Of a stretch of 64,000 bases of DNA, positions 32,287 to 41,024 are shown one piece after another. The notes under the pieces are model-generated. The model worked only from the letters and a program-made list of their open reading frames with translations. It ran no database searches and was not told the DNA's origin. The translations under genes and the position numbers were made by a program. Source of the DNA: Bacteroidetes bacterium UBA1941 (GTDB taxonomy: Bacteria > Bacteroidota > Bacteroidia > Chitinophagales > LD1); assembly GCA_002336805.1 (NCBI GenBank), contig DDEZ01000012.1, positions 507,594 through 571,593 of the forward strand. The letters run 5' to 3'. The number at the start of each line of letters is the position of its first letter. Position 1 is the first letter of the stretch.

Positions 32287-33801
32287 TCAGAGTTCCTTCC
32301 TGAGGCGTGCTACAGGCAGGTTGAGCTGCTCGCGGTACTTGGCTACGGTGCGGCGGGCTATGTTGTAGCCCTTCTCCATGAGGTACTCTGTGAGCTTCTG
32401 ATCTGAGAGCGGGTCATTTTTATCCTCCATGCCTATCAGGTCGCTGAGTATCTTCTTGACCTCACGGGTAGAGACCTCTTCGCCCTCATCATTAGTGAGT
32501 GACTCGGAGAAGAATGACTTGAGCAACAGGGTACCAAACTCGGTCTGTACGTACTTAGAGTTTGCCACACGTGAGATGGTAGATATATCGAGGCCGGTCT
32601 TCTCCGCTACGTCCTTGAGGATCATAGGGCGTAGTTTGGTCTCATCGCCACTGACCAGGTACTCATACTGCAGCTCCATGATGGTCTGCATGGTCACTAT
32701 CATTGTATTTTGCCGCTGCTGGATAGCATCTATAAACCACTTGGCCGACTCGATCTTTTGCTTGATGAACATGATCGCTTCCTTCTGGCTCTTGGATTTG
32801 ATCTTGGCCTTCTTGTAGTCAGAGATCATATCGCGGAAGGTATTGCTGATGCGCAGCTCGGGAGCATTGGCAGAGTTGAGTGTCAGTATCAGCTCACCGT
32901 TATTATTGGTAATGATATAATCAGGTATGATGAACTGATCTGCCCCGAGGCCACCGGAGAAAGATCCACCCGGTTTAGGATTGAGACTGATGATCTCGCC
33001 TACGGCCATCTTGAGATCATGCGCATCGAGGCCCAGGGACTTTTCGAGTTTTTCGTAGTGCTTCTTGGCAAAGGCGTCAAACTGCTTCTCTATGATGCGG
33101 ATCGCATTGTCCGTATGCATAGTAGGGTCATCCTTGCGCCTGAGCTGCAGCAGCAGGCACTCCTCCAGGGTACGCGCACCGACACCGGCAGGCTCGAAGC
33201 CCTGGATAAGCGAGAGCAGATAGGCCAGCTCCTTCTCATCCGTCATGATATTCTGCGAGAAGGCAAGGTCATCTATGATAGCATCCAGATCCCGGCGCAG
33301 GTAGCCATCGTCATCTATACTACCGATGAGGTGCATGGTGATAGCTTTCTCCCGGTCACTGACAGGCAGCATACCTACCTGCTCCTCCAGATACTCGTGA
33401 AAGGTAGAGCTGACCGCTACAGGTATCGTTTTGCCCTCATCATCAGGATCTGCAAATTCATTGGGATCTTTGGTCTTGTACTCAGCTACGCCTTCGTCTG
33501 ACTCGTCATAAAACTCGGTCATATCGAGGTCGTCATCCTTATTGATCTCAGGCTCGGATACCTCCGGCTCAAATTCATCATTTGGCTCCTGTATATCCTC
33601 TGTGGGACCGGCTTCAGATTCCTCGACCTGGGCAAACTCCTCCTCATCTTCGGTAGCTGCCTCCAGTGCGGGATTGACCTCTATTTCTTCTTTGATACGC
33701 TGATCCAGCTGGGCTGTAGGTATCTGCAGCAGTTTCATCAACTGTATCTGCTGTGGGGAGAGTTTCTGTAAAAGCTTCTGTGAAAGATTCTGGTTGAGCA
33801 T
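32287..33801 (-). CDS. rpoN: RNA polymerase sigma-54 factor
   Basis: I chose the ATG at 33801 (MLNQNLSQKLLQKLSPQQIQ), which begins the Gln/Leu-rich activator-contact region I; the frame opens 7 codons further upstream. The acidic linker is at about residues 45-130 (many Glu/Asp). The core-binding domain follows, with TLEECLLLQLRRK. The C-terminal DNA-binding domain ends with the RpoN box ARRTVAKYREQLNLP and LPVARLRKEL. At about 504 residues it is a standard full-length sigma-54. Bacterial enhancer-binding proteins activate sigma-54 promoters; none is seen in this window. Confidence 0.96.
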   Translation of the reverse strand: MLNQNLSQKLLQKLSPQQIQLMKLLQIPTAQLDQRIKEEIEVNPALEAATEDEEEFAQVEESEAGPTEDIQEPNDEFEPEVSEPEINKDDDLDMTEFYDESDEGVAEYKTKDPNEFADPDDEGKTIPVAVSSTFHEYLEEQVGMLPVSDREKAITMHLIGSIDDDGYLRRDLDAIIDDLAFSQNIMTDEKELAYLLSLIQGFEPAGVGARTLEECLLLQLRRKDDPTMHTDNAIRIIEKQFDAFAKKHYEKLEKSLGLDAHDLKMAVGEIISLNPKPGGSFSGGLGADQFIIPDYIITNNNGELILTLNSANAPELRISNTFRDMISDYKKAKIKSKSQKEAIMFIKQKIESAKWFIDAIQQRQNTMIVTMQTIMELQYEYLVSGDETKLRPMILKDVAEKTGLDISTISRVANSKYVQTEFGTLLLKSFFSESLTNDEGEEVSTREVKKILSDLIGMEDKNDPLSDQKLTEYLMEKGYNIARRTVAKYREQLNLPVARLRKEL

Positions 33802-33972
33802 AGCAGTGAGTTTATGACACAACCAAAGGTAGGGAAAAAAGAAATGAATCCGTAAACTTTATCCCACAAAAATTGTACCGAATTTAATTTTCCTAGGATT
33901 ATCAAGGGTTTGCGGCATACCGGCGGGGAATTCTGACAGCTTAAATTAAAGTATTTCTATTATTTTGGCTGC

Positions 33973-35517
33973 ATGATATTTTTCAGGAAAACACTGCCGT
34001 TCCTCTTACTCGCATTCCTGATGTCAGTACTGGTGCGCGTACCTGAGCTGGGGCGGCCACTATCCAAGCATCATGAGTTTTGCACCGCTGTGTCACTGCG
34101 CATCCTGCAGATATGGTATGACAACGGACTCACTGCCTACAACGCTGAACCCGTGATGACCTACAATACTGCCGCGGACAAGTATATCAATAACGACGCC
34201 AACGCCAGTGGCCGGATGATAGACGAGGCGGGCAACTACTATTATGTATCGCACCCGCCATTTGCTTACTACTTTCCTTATGCCATTTTCAAGACGCTGC
34301 ATATCAGGCCGGATGTGGTGCCGCTGCAAATTCTAAATCTGTTCTTCCACTTCCTCTCAGCGCTCTTTGTCTACTTTACCGTCTGCCTGCTCAGCTTCAA
34401 CAGGGCACGCAGCTATCTGCATGTACCTTCTTTTGTAGCCTATTGCATCTATCTATTCCTGCCTGCTACATTATGGTTTCAGGGCAATGTATATATGAGT
34501 GACATGGCGGTGCAGCTACCCTTTATCATAGGAGTGTATACGGTGCTGAAGATGATCTTCCGCCAGCGCTTCTATGTACCTAAGTACATCGTGCTGTATG
34601 CGGCCGTCCTGTTTGTGATGATCTACACCTCATGGCTGGGCGTTTTCTTTGCCTTTGGCGTGCTGGTGTACAGCCTGCTGCATGTGCGGTCCATACCGGG
34701 ATTCCGGGTGCTGATCTGGTCTACTGTGATCATCACCTTCTTTACCCTAAACCTGATCATCTATCAGTACGCACAGATAGCAGGCCAGGAGGCGTACCTG
34801 CACGAGGTGATCAACAGGTACCTGATGCGCGGCAGTGTAGGCGTGCGCCACCAGGGCTTCTTCTATTTCTTCATCTCGTACTTCTTCCTCTTCAAGGACC
34901 TGATCTATAACTACCTCGCAAACTACCTGCCGGTATACCTGCTGATAGGCGCATTTATGTGGCTGGGCGCTACTAGGGCCAAGCTAAAGATCGTTTTCTC
35001 TGAAAACGGCTACCGCTTCATCTGGCTGTCTATCCTGCCCGTGGTGCTGATGCATATCTTCTTCCTGCAGTATTCCTCGCATGATTTCACGGTGCTGTAT
35101 GCATCGCTTTTCTTTAGTGTGCTGCTGGGTATACTATATGACAAGGTGCGCAAATCAGGTGCCTTCTCAGACCGCACGGTGAATGGGCTCGTCCTGTTTA
35201 CGATCATGATATTGATCATACAATTCTACGTGACCAACCTGCCCGGCAGCCACTCTATCAGCGCTGCGCCATATGACAGGGAGATGAAGCTCGGACGCTC
35301 TATACAGGAGCAAAGCGCTGCAGACGAAGTGATCTTTACCAATATGAAACCGACGCCTCAGATGGTCTTTTATGCCGGGAGAAATATGAAAGAAGTAGCC
35401 TCTGAGCAGGAAGCGAAAGATTTTCTGAAACAAAGGAAATTGACAAAAGGTGCTTATTTTGACATCCGTATGTACACGGACGATGCTCCTGTGAAGCATA
35501 CGATCACCATACCATAA
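33973..35517 (+). CDS. GT39/ArnT-like membrane glycosyltransferase
   Basis: This 514-residue protein has about 10 membrane segments, mainly in the N-terminal two-thirds, and a soluble C-terminal part. The first loop has VRVPELGRPLSKHHEFCTA, where the acidic residues fit the catalytic region of GT-C glycosyltransferases, and the next loop has YYYVSHPPFAYYFPYA, as in the GT39 family (dolichyl-phosphate-mannose or ArnT type). The substrate and lipid donor are unknown. The first gene of a plus-strand run, it ends 19 bp before the oxygenase gene. Confidence 0.65.
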   Translation: MIFFRKTLPFLLLAFLMSVLVRVPELGRPLSKHHEFCTAVSLRILQIWYDNGLTAYNAEPVMTYNTAADKYINNDANASGRMIDEAGNYYYVSHPPFAYYFPYAIFKTLHIRPDVVPLQILNLFFHFLSALFVYFTVCLLSFNRARSYLHVPSFVAYCIYLFLPATLWFQGNVYMSDMAVQLPFIIGVYTVLKMIFRQRFYVPKYIVLYAAVLFVMIYTSWLGVFFAFGVLVYSLLHVRSIPGFRVLIWSTVIITFFTLNLIIYQYAQIAGQEAYLHEVINRYLMRGSVGVRHQGFFYFFISYFFLFKDLIYNYLANYLPVYLLIGAFMWLGATRAKLKIVFSENGYRFIWLSILPVVLMHIFFLQYSSHDFTVLYASLFFSVLLGILYDKVRKSGAFSDRTVNGLVLFTIMILIIQFYVTNLPGSHSISAAPYDREMKLGRSIQEQSAADEVIFTNMKPTPQMVFYAGRNMKEVASEQEAKDFLKQRKLTKGAYFDIRMYTDDAPVKHTITIP

Positions 35518-35536
35518 CCAAAAAAGAAAGGAAGAG

Positions 35537-36490
35537 ATGAGTATAAACACTATACCTATCGTAGACTTGAGCCAATTCACTCAGGGAGATGACCGCGGCA
35601 AGCAGCAATTTGTAGAGCAACTGGGCAAGGCATTTGAAGAAACAGGATTCGTATCCGTCAGAAATCACGGCGTATCACAGCAGCTGGTAGACGACTACTA
35701 TGCGGCTGTACAGAAATTCTTTGCCCTGCCTACAGAGGTGAAGAAGAAATATGAGATAGCAGGACTGGCAGGCCAGCGCGGCTACACTTCTTTTGGCCGC
35801 GAACAGGCGAAGGGTTTTGATGCACCTGACCTGAAGGAGTTCTGGCAGATGGGTCAGATAGTAGAAGATGGCGATCCGATCAAAAATGAATATCCGGACA
35901 ATGTATCAGTACCTGATGTAGCAGGCTTTGACCAGAAGGGCAGGGAGCTCTTCAAGGCATTTGAGAAATGCGGTATCGAGCTGCTGCAGGCTATAGCCAT
36001 ACACCTCGGTATCGGCGAGTTCTACTTTGACAAATATGTGCACAATGGCAACTCGATCCTGCGTGCGATCCACTACCCTCCTATCACTCAGGAGCCTAAG
36101 AATGCGATCCGTGCCGAGCAGCACGAGGATATCAATCTGATCACGCTGCTGGTGGGTGCCTCTGCCGAGGGCCTGCAGCTACTGAGCAAGCAGAATGAGT
36201 GGCTGGACATCACGGCACCGGAAGGCTGCTTTGTAGTAAATGTGGGAGATATGCTCCAGCGCCTGACCAATAACCGCCTGCGCTCTACTACCCACCGCGT
36301 GGTAAACCCACCACGTGAGAAATGGGGCAATCCGCGCTACTCTATCCCATTCTTCACGCATCCAAAGAGCAGCATGCCGCTGGACTGCCTGGCGAGCTGT
36401 GTAGATGAGCGCCACCCGCTACAGTATGAGCCGATCACTGCCGGTGCGTACCTGGACGAGCGCCTGCGCGAGATAGGCCTGAAGAAATAA
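35537..36490 (+). CDS. 2-oxoglutarate/Fe(II)-dependent oxygenase (isopenicillin N synthase family)
   Basis: This 317-residue enzyme has the non-haem DIOX_N domain (PIVDLSQFTQGDDRGKQQF, then ETGFVSVRNHGVSQQLVDDY). The C-terminal jelly roll has the Fe-binding HxD in RAEQHEDINLITLL and the second His in LRSTTHRVVNPP, followed by PRYSIPFFTHP, where the Arg should bind 2-oxoglutarate. So the Fe triad and the 2OG-binding Arg-x-Ser are intact. The substrate is unknown, and plant and bacterial members oxidise many small molecules. Its stop codon TAA overlaps the next ATG (TAATG at 36488-36492), so it is translationally coupled to the GNAT gene. Confidence 0.9.
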   Translation: MSINTIPIVDLSQFTQGDDRGKQQFVEQLGKAFEETGFVSVRNHGVSQQLVDDYYAAVQKFFALPTEVKKKYEIAGLAGQRGYTSFGREQAKGFDAPDLKEFWQMGQIVEDGDPIKNEYPDNVSVPDVAGFDQKGRELFKAFEKCGIELLQAIAIHLGIGEFYFDKYVHNGNSILRAIHYPPITQEPKNAIRAEQHEDINLITLLVGASAEGLQLLSKQNEWLDITAPEGCFVVNVGDMLQRLTNNRLRSTTHRVVNPPREKWGNPRYSIPFFTHPKSSMPLDCLASCVDERHPLQYEPITAGAYLDERLREIGLKK

Positions 36491-36969
36491 TGGCAAACAT
36501 AACGATACAACAAGCTACGCTGGCGGATCTCGATGAGGTCCGCCAGTTGTTTTATGACACGATCACAAAGGTGAATGTGCGGGATTATACACCGGAGCAG
36601 ATAGCAGTATGGTCATCGGGCCATACCAATATCCCTAAATGGGAGATGCGCCTCACAGAACAATACTGTGTCACGGCCAAGCATGGAGAAAAGATAATAG
36701 GGATGGCCTCACTCGCGCCATCGGGCTACCTGGACCTGATGTATGTGCATCATGCACACCAGGGTCAGGGTATCGCTACGCTCCTGCTACAGGCACTGGA
36801 GCTACAGGCTGCCAAATGGGCTATCACCGAGATCTATGTGGATGTGAGCGTCACCGCCAGGCCGTTCTTTCTCAGGCATAGCTACACTATCAGCGAGTAC
36901 AATGAGAAGGAGATAAAGGGCGTTACGTTTCAGAATGCGGTCATGCGGCGGGCGCTGCCTCTCTTCTGA
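36490..36969 (+). CDS. GNAT family N-acetyltransferase
   Basis: This 159-residue protein has the GNAT fold: strand-helix ITIQQATLADLDEVRQLF, the acceptor region, a central strand DLMYVHHAHQGQGIATLLLQ (about residues 82-100) which carries the acetyl-CoA-binding Q-x-x-G-x-A turn, and a C-terminal EIYVDVSVTARPFFLRHSY. It starts in the stop codon of the oxygenase gene, so the two are made together. The substrate is unknown, and it may acetylate an amine related to the oxygenase product. It is convergent with the following membrane-protein gene and overlaps its end by 29 bp. Confidence 0.88.
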   Translation: MANITIQQATLADLDEVRQLFYDTITKVNVRDYTPEQIAVWSSGHTNIPKWEMRLTEQYCVTAKHGEKIIGMASLAPSGYLDLMYVHHAHQGQGIATLLLQALELQAAKWAITEIYVDVSVTARPFFLRHSYTISEYNEKEIKGVTFQNAVMRRALPLF

Positions 36970-37360
36970 TCACGCGCCAGCCACTCCAGGCCAGCGGGAT
37001 AGATATAAGCACAGAGACCACAGCAAACCATATAGGATGAGGTATCTGCATCTGGTTAAAAATATTGCCTACGGTCAGTACGATGCCCACGATCATAGCC
37101 GGACGCGATGGCCCCCGGCCTGATACGAGAGTGGCCACGAGCCCGCCCAGAAATGCCCCTGCAGCATAGCCTGCCAGCATAGCCAGAAATGCGGTGACAG
37201 GCAGGTTATTCATATAACTGATGATGACCTCGCGGTTGTGATAATCCAGGTCTTTCGGCCAGGGATGTACCAGCGTGGAGAGATAGTCGCCCACCATGAC
37301 AAAGCCTAAACCTACGGCGATGCCAAGTGCTATAGCTATGATGCGCCTGAGAAGATCCAT
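36941..37360 (-). CDS. Small membrane protein of unknown function
   Basis: This 139-residue protein has about four membrane segments (residues 5-27, 53-78, 86-103 and 107-128), joined by a periplasmic or cytoplasmic loop with HPWPKDLDYHNREVI. The segment AAGAFLGGLVATLVSGRGP is Gly/Ala-rich. I do not recognise the family. It lies 30 bp downstream of the broken hydrolase gene, on the same strand, and overlaps the end of the GNAT gene by 29 bp on the other strand. Confidence 0.7.
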   Translation of the reverse strand: MDLLRRIIAIALGIAVGLGFVMVGDYLSTLVHPWPKDLDYHNREVIISYMNNLPVTAFLAMLAGYAAGAFLGGLVATLVSGRGPSRPAMIVGIVLTVGNIFNQMQIPHPIWFAVVSVLISIPLAWSGWRVIRREAAPAA

Positions 37361-37390
37361 GTGTTATATTTTGACTAAAGATACGAGCAT

Positions 37391-38016
37391 TCAGATATCC
37401 AGCAATACGTCTGCCCTCAGCTCATGCCGGCCCTCAAACATGACCACAGTGAAACCCTTTAGCAGTGAGGTGACCTTGGGCAGGTTCAGCTCATTGATAA
37501 AGGGATCCTCAGTGCCGCAGATGAAGTATTTCTCCTGCTGATGAAAAGCAGTGATGCTCTCTTCATTCTGCAGTTCATTGGCTATCTCGCCTGCATAGAA
37601 TATCAGCGCTCTATCTTGCGCTCATTGCGGTAAACCCAGCGCGACAAAGTGGCTACGCCCTGTGAGAAACCGAGTACGACGACCTTGGCCTGATGCTGTG
37701 AGATGGACAGCGCATCATAGACCGAGTTGAGATAGTCTACATAATCTTTCATCTCTACCTCGCGGTCTTCGCGGGTCATCCACGTAGCGCCTACTTCAGG
37801 TTTGCCGGCACGGAGATAAAAGCGGTTCAGCGCCTCGGGGGCTATGATGAAGCGCTCTCCACTGTCCAGCACACTAAAATCGTTTATGAATTGCTCCGCG
37901 AGCTGGGCCCAGCCATGAATGACGATCCATATCTCTTTAGTTTCTGCACTGAGTGTACCGAGCGTATAGTAGCGGGCGGTTTTTGATACCGTGATGTGGT
38001 GAGCGGTAGCTGCCAT
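37391..38016 (-). pseudogene. Alpha/beta-hydrolase (phospholipase/carboxylesterase-like) gene with a frameshift
   Basis: The first frame starts at MAATAHHITVSKTARYYTL (38016) and gives an alpha/beta hydrolase with IWIVIHGWAQLAEQF, an insert, and the nucleophile elbow VVVLGFSQGVAT (Ser). It stops at 37603 after ERKIER. The next frame (37607 down to 37391) continues with ALIFYAGEIANELQ, then EKYFICGTEDPFINEL and the catalytic His in VMFEGRHELRADVLLDI. The parts join naturally if one base is restored in the KIER/ALIF junction, so a one-base deletion at about 37603-37610 split the gene. It may be a pseudogene or a sequence error. The pieces together carry the Ser, Asp and His expected of a working enzyme. 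Confidence 0.8.
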
Positions 38017-38190
38017 CTGTTTTTTTTCAAAAGAAAGCATATTCCCGTCATAGCGCAAACTAATATGAGAGTAATCAAAAATCCCTAAGGCTACTATCAA
38101 TTTTACCATATAATCCCTCATGACGAGACCTGATTCTGCTCATTTCCGAGAGCCTGATATTTTTACTATTATTATAAAAAACACAAGATC

Positions 38191-38901
38191 ATGGAGATAG
38201 CGCGGCTGGAAGGTGCCACCAAAGTGTACCGGAGCGGTGACTCTGACATCACTGCGCTCAGCCCGACATATATCACCATATCCGGCGGCGAGCTGGTACT
38301 GATCATAGGCCCATCGGGATCAGGCAAGACCACCCTACTCTCGCTGCTAGGCTGTGTGATATATCCGACTCAAGGCAAGGTATGGCTAAACGGTACCTAT
38401 ACGGATGGCCTGAGCGATACAGCCATGGCACGCCTCCGGCTAAATAATGTGGGTTTCGTATTCCAGGCCTTTAATCTCATAGCCCCGCTCAGTGTGGAGG
38501 ACAATGTGGCCCTGCCACTAATTTTACTCGGCAAAAAGAGTGCGGAGGCGCATGCCGCTGCACGCGCAGCACTGGATAGGCTGGGTATGTCGCACCGCCT
38601 CAGGTCACTACCCAAAATGCTCTCTGGCGGCGAGCAGCAGCGCGTGGCCATAGCCCGTGCGCTGGTGAGTGACCCGCCTATGATACTCTGCGATGAGCCT
38701 ACCGCCTCCCTCGATGTAGCCTCTACCGCCATCGTGATGAATAAACTCAAAGACCTGGCTGCATCAGGCAAGGCTGTGATAGTGGTCACACACGATCAGC
38801 GGCTCATTCAGTTCGCAGATCGCATCATAGAGGTGACCAATGGGACCGCCTCTGAGCGAACGGTCTCTCAATACATCAAAAACCTGGAGTCAAAAATATG
38901 A
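38191..38901 (+). CDS. ABC transporter ATP-binding protein, DevA/MacB/LolD-like
   Basis: This 236-residue ATPase has Walker A GPSGSGKTTLLSLLGC (about residue 40), a Q-loop in VGFVFQAFNL, the signature LSGGEQQRVAIARAL (about 143-157), Walker B MILCDEPTASLD and the H-loop VVTHD. The length and sequence are of the MacB/LolD/DevA class that energises FtsX-type permeases. It is the first gene of a three-gene exporter: the next gene overlaps its stop by 4 bp (ATGA at 38898-38901). The cargo cannot be told from the sequence. Confidence 0.93.
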   Translation: MEIARLEGATKVYRSGDSDITALSPTYITISGGELVLIIGPSGSGKTTLLSLLGCVIYPTQGKVWLNGTYTDGLSDTAMARLRLNNVGFVFQAFNLIAPLSVEDNVALPLILLGKKSAEAHAAARAALDRLGMSHRLRSLPKMLSGGEQQRVAIARALVSDPPMILCDEPTASLDVASTAIVMNKLKDLAASGKAVIVVTHDQRLIQFADRIIEVTNGTASERTVSQYIKNLESKI

Positions 38902-39833
38902 GCATTCGTATCCATTATCCCTATATACTACTGCTGGCAGTAGTGCTGGCCGGATGCAAAGGCAACGAAGATAAAACAGAGCAGACCCCGACAGCAGCAG
39001 CAGTGCCCGCGCAGATCGTAGCTCAGGGCAGGGTAGAGCCTATGGCCAGGATCACCTCTATAGGGTGCCAGACAGGTGGTATCATCAGAAAGATATACGT
39101 AGCTGCCGGCGACTCGGTGCGCAAAGGGCAGGCGCTGATGGAGATCAATCATGACTATGAAGATGCGCTGCTACAGCAGGCACAAGCCAGGTATGCCACC
39201 CAAGGCGCCGAGATAGATAATGTAACGGCACAACTGAAAGCTGCCCGGATAAAATCCGACAACCTCCGGACCAGGCTGCAACGCATCAAAAACATGTATG
39301 CCCAAAATGCCGAGACGAAACAGAATATGGACAATGCGCAGGCTGAGCTGGACCAGTCTCTGGCTGACATAGACCGCTATAACGCCATGCTCGTATCTGC
39401 GCACAAAACGACGGAGCAAAGCCAGGCGGATATCAATGTAGTAAAGGCACAGATAGCACAAAAGACAGTGCTCGCCCCTGCAGACGGAGTAGTACTCAAT
39501 ATGGATCTCACAGAGGGTGCCGGGGTGAGCCCTGACAGGCCTTTGTTTGACTTTGCGCCGGCCTCGCCGCTCACGGTGCTATGCGAGGTAGATGAATTGT
39601 ATTTTGACAAAGTAAAAATGGGGCAGAAGGCGTATATCAGAAACCAGGGCATGAGCGAGCGACTGGCAGAATCTGAAGTGATCTTCCTCAGCCCCTATAT
39701 CAAGAAGAAATCACTTTTCAGTGATGATAGCTCTAATATGGAGGACCGCCGTGTACGCGAGGTGAGGCTGCAGGTAAAGGGTAACGCAAAACTGTTATTC
39801 AACTCCAGGGTGGAGGTGGTGATCTCAATTTGA
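38898..39833 (+). CDS. Membrane fusion (HlyD/DevB-like) lipoprotein of an ABC exporter
   Basis: This 311-residue adaptor starts with a lipoprotein signal (YILLLAVVLAGCKGNED, Cys20). The lipoyl half SIGCQTGGIIRKIYVAAGDS and the second half KTVLAPADGVVLNMDLTEGA bracket a coiled coil (about residues 85-185). It lacks a long C-terminal domain, like DevB. Together with the ATPase before it and the FtsX-type permease after it, it matches the DevBCA arrangement, where the adaptor links the permease to a TolC-type channel. A dedicated TolC is not next to it. Confidence 0.88.
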   Translation: MSIRIHYPYILLLAVVLAGCKGNEDKTEQTPTAAAVPAQIVAQGRVEPMARITSIGCQTGGIIRKIYVAAGDSVRKGQALMEINHDYEDALLQQAQARYATQGAEIDNVTAQLKAARIKSDNLRTRLQRIKNMYAQNAETKQNMDNAQAELDQSLADIDRYNAMLVSAHKTTEQSQADINVVKAQIAQKTVLAPADGVVLNMDLTEGAGVSPDRPLFDFAPASPLTVLCEVDELYFDKVKMGQKAYIRNQGMSERLAESEVIFLSPYIKKKSLFSDDSSNMEDRRVREVRLQVKGNAKLLFNSRVEVVISI

Positions 39834-39841
39834 ACAGCAGT

Positions 39842-40963
39842 ATGCTCAAGACAGCGATCAGATTTATCCTATACGACAAAGCCAAAAGCACAGGTGCGCT
39901 TTTTGGTGTGATCATATCCATATTCCTCATAGGGCAGCAGGTGGGTATATTTATTTTCCTGACCAATATGATGTCGAACCTCGTAGATCATATAGATACC
40001 GATATCTGGGTGATAGACAATCGCAGCACCAATGTAAACGCGCTGGGGCAGATAGATAGCCGCTACCTACGCGAGGTAGCATCTATCAAAGGCGTGGCAC
40101 AGGCGTATCCGCTCGTAATAACCGGAGGCGCCGCCAAGTTTCAGGATGGATCATCGGGAGGCGTCTCTCTGGTGGGCTCACAGGCGCCAGGTTTTACAGG
40201 TGGGCCATGGGGCGTGCCTCACCAGGTAGTGCAGCAGCTGATCAATGATAATGCGGTCACGACTGAATACTATGACCGCAAGCTGCTGGGCAATATCAGT
40301 CCGGGCAGCACCTTTGAAATAAATGGCAAAAGAGTATACGTGGCCTTTCAAACCAAAGGGGCACGCGGATTTGGAGCGTCGTATGTTTTCACTACAGTAG
40401 AGCGGGCGCGCTATTTGGGCAGGTTTCCGCAGGATAAGCTCAGCGCTATATTGATCAAAACAAATCCCGGCACAGATGCTGCTGCGCTGGCACGATCTAT
40501 TTCCGCTCAGATGTATGGGGTCAAAGCCTGGACGCGTAGTGACTTCAGCCGGGCCACAGTGAATACCGTACTCGCATCCAGCGGTATAGCTACATCGGTA
40601 GGTACGCTGATCATTTTTGCCGTACTGGCGGGAGCCGTCATCATAGGCCTCACACTCTACTCAGCCGCCAATGACCGCATCAGGGACTACGCCACGCTCA
40701 AAGCCATAGGTGCTACTAACAGATACGTCAGAAACCTGATCCTCATGCAGGCCATGATCTTTGCCACCACCGGATATGTGATAGGGATCCTGCTCATGGA
40801 GGCTTTCCGGCTGGGCATAGCCAATGCCGGAGTGATGTTTAGCTATAGCCCTATGATGTATGTATCATTTGCAGTGGTCACGATACTCATCTCTGTGACA
40901 GGTGCTGTAGCAGCTATCAATCGTATCACAAAGGTAGAGCCCGCATCTGTATTCCGCGGCTAG
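39842..40963 (+). CDS. ABC transporter permease, DevC/FtsX-like
   Basis: This permease of about 373 residues has one N-terminal membrane segment (SIFLIGQQVGIFIFLTNMM), a large periplasmic part (about residues 50-250) and three C-terminal membrane segments (SVGTLIIFAVLAGAVIIGL, and further ones ending with VTGAVAAINRITKVEPASV). That is the MacB/DevC/FtsX topology of mechanotransmission exporters. An upstream TTG at 39830, within the previous gene's stop, is the alternative start and would add 4 residues; I prefer the ATG at 39842. It completes the exporter with the ATPase and the adaptor. Its cargo may be a lipid or peptide. Confidence 0.88.
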   Translation: MLKTAIRFILYDKAKSTGALFGVIISIFLIGQQVGIFIFLTNMMSNLVDHIDTDIWVIDNRSTNVNALGQIDSRYLREVASIKGVAQAYPLVITGGAAKFQDGSSGGVSLVGSQAPGFTGGPWGVPHQVVQQLINDNAVTTEYYDRKLLGNISPGSTFEINGKRVYVAFQTKGARGFGASYVFTTVERARYLGRFPQDKLSAILIKTNPGTDAAALARSISAQMYGVKAWTRSDFSRATVNTVLASSGIATSVGTLIIFAVLAGAVIIGLTLYSAANDRIRDYATLKAIGATNRYVRNLILMQAMIFATTGYVIGILLMEAFRLGIANAGVMFSYSPMMYVSFAVVTILISVTGAVAAINRITKVEPASVFRG

Positions 40964-40993
40964 GAGATGCGCTCACGCGTAGCTGATCCTCAT

Positions 40994-41010
40994 ATAGCCG
41001 TGGCGGCTAT
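40994..41010. other. Hairpin in the convergent gap
   Basis: ATAGCCG and CGGCTAT pair around TGG between the permease gene and the convergent adhesin gene. There is no T tract, so I do not call it a terminator with confidence. Confidence 0.35.
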
Positions 41011-41024
41011 CGTTCATATGCCAC

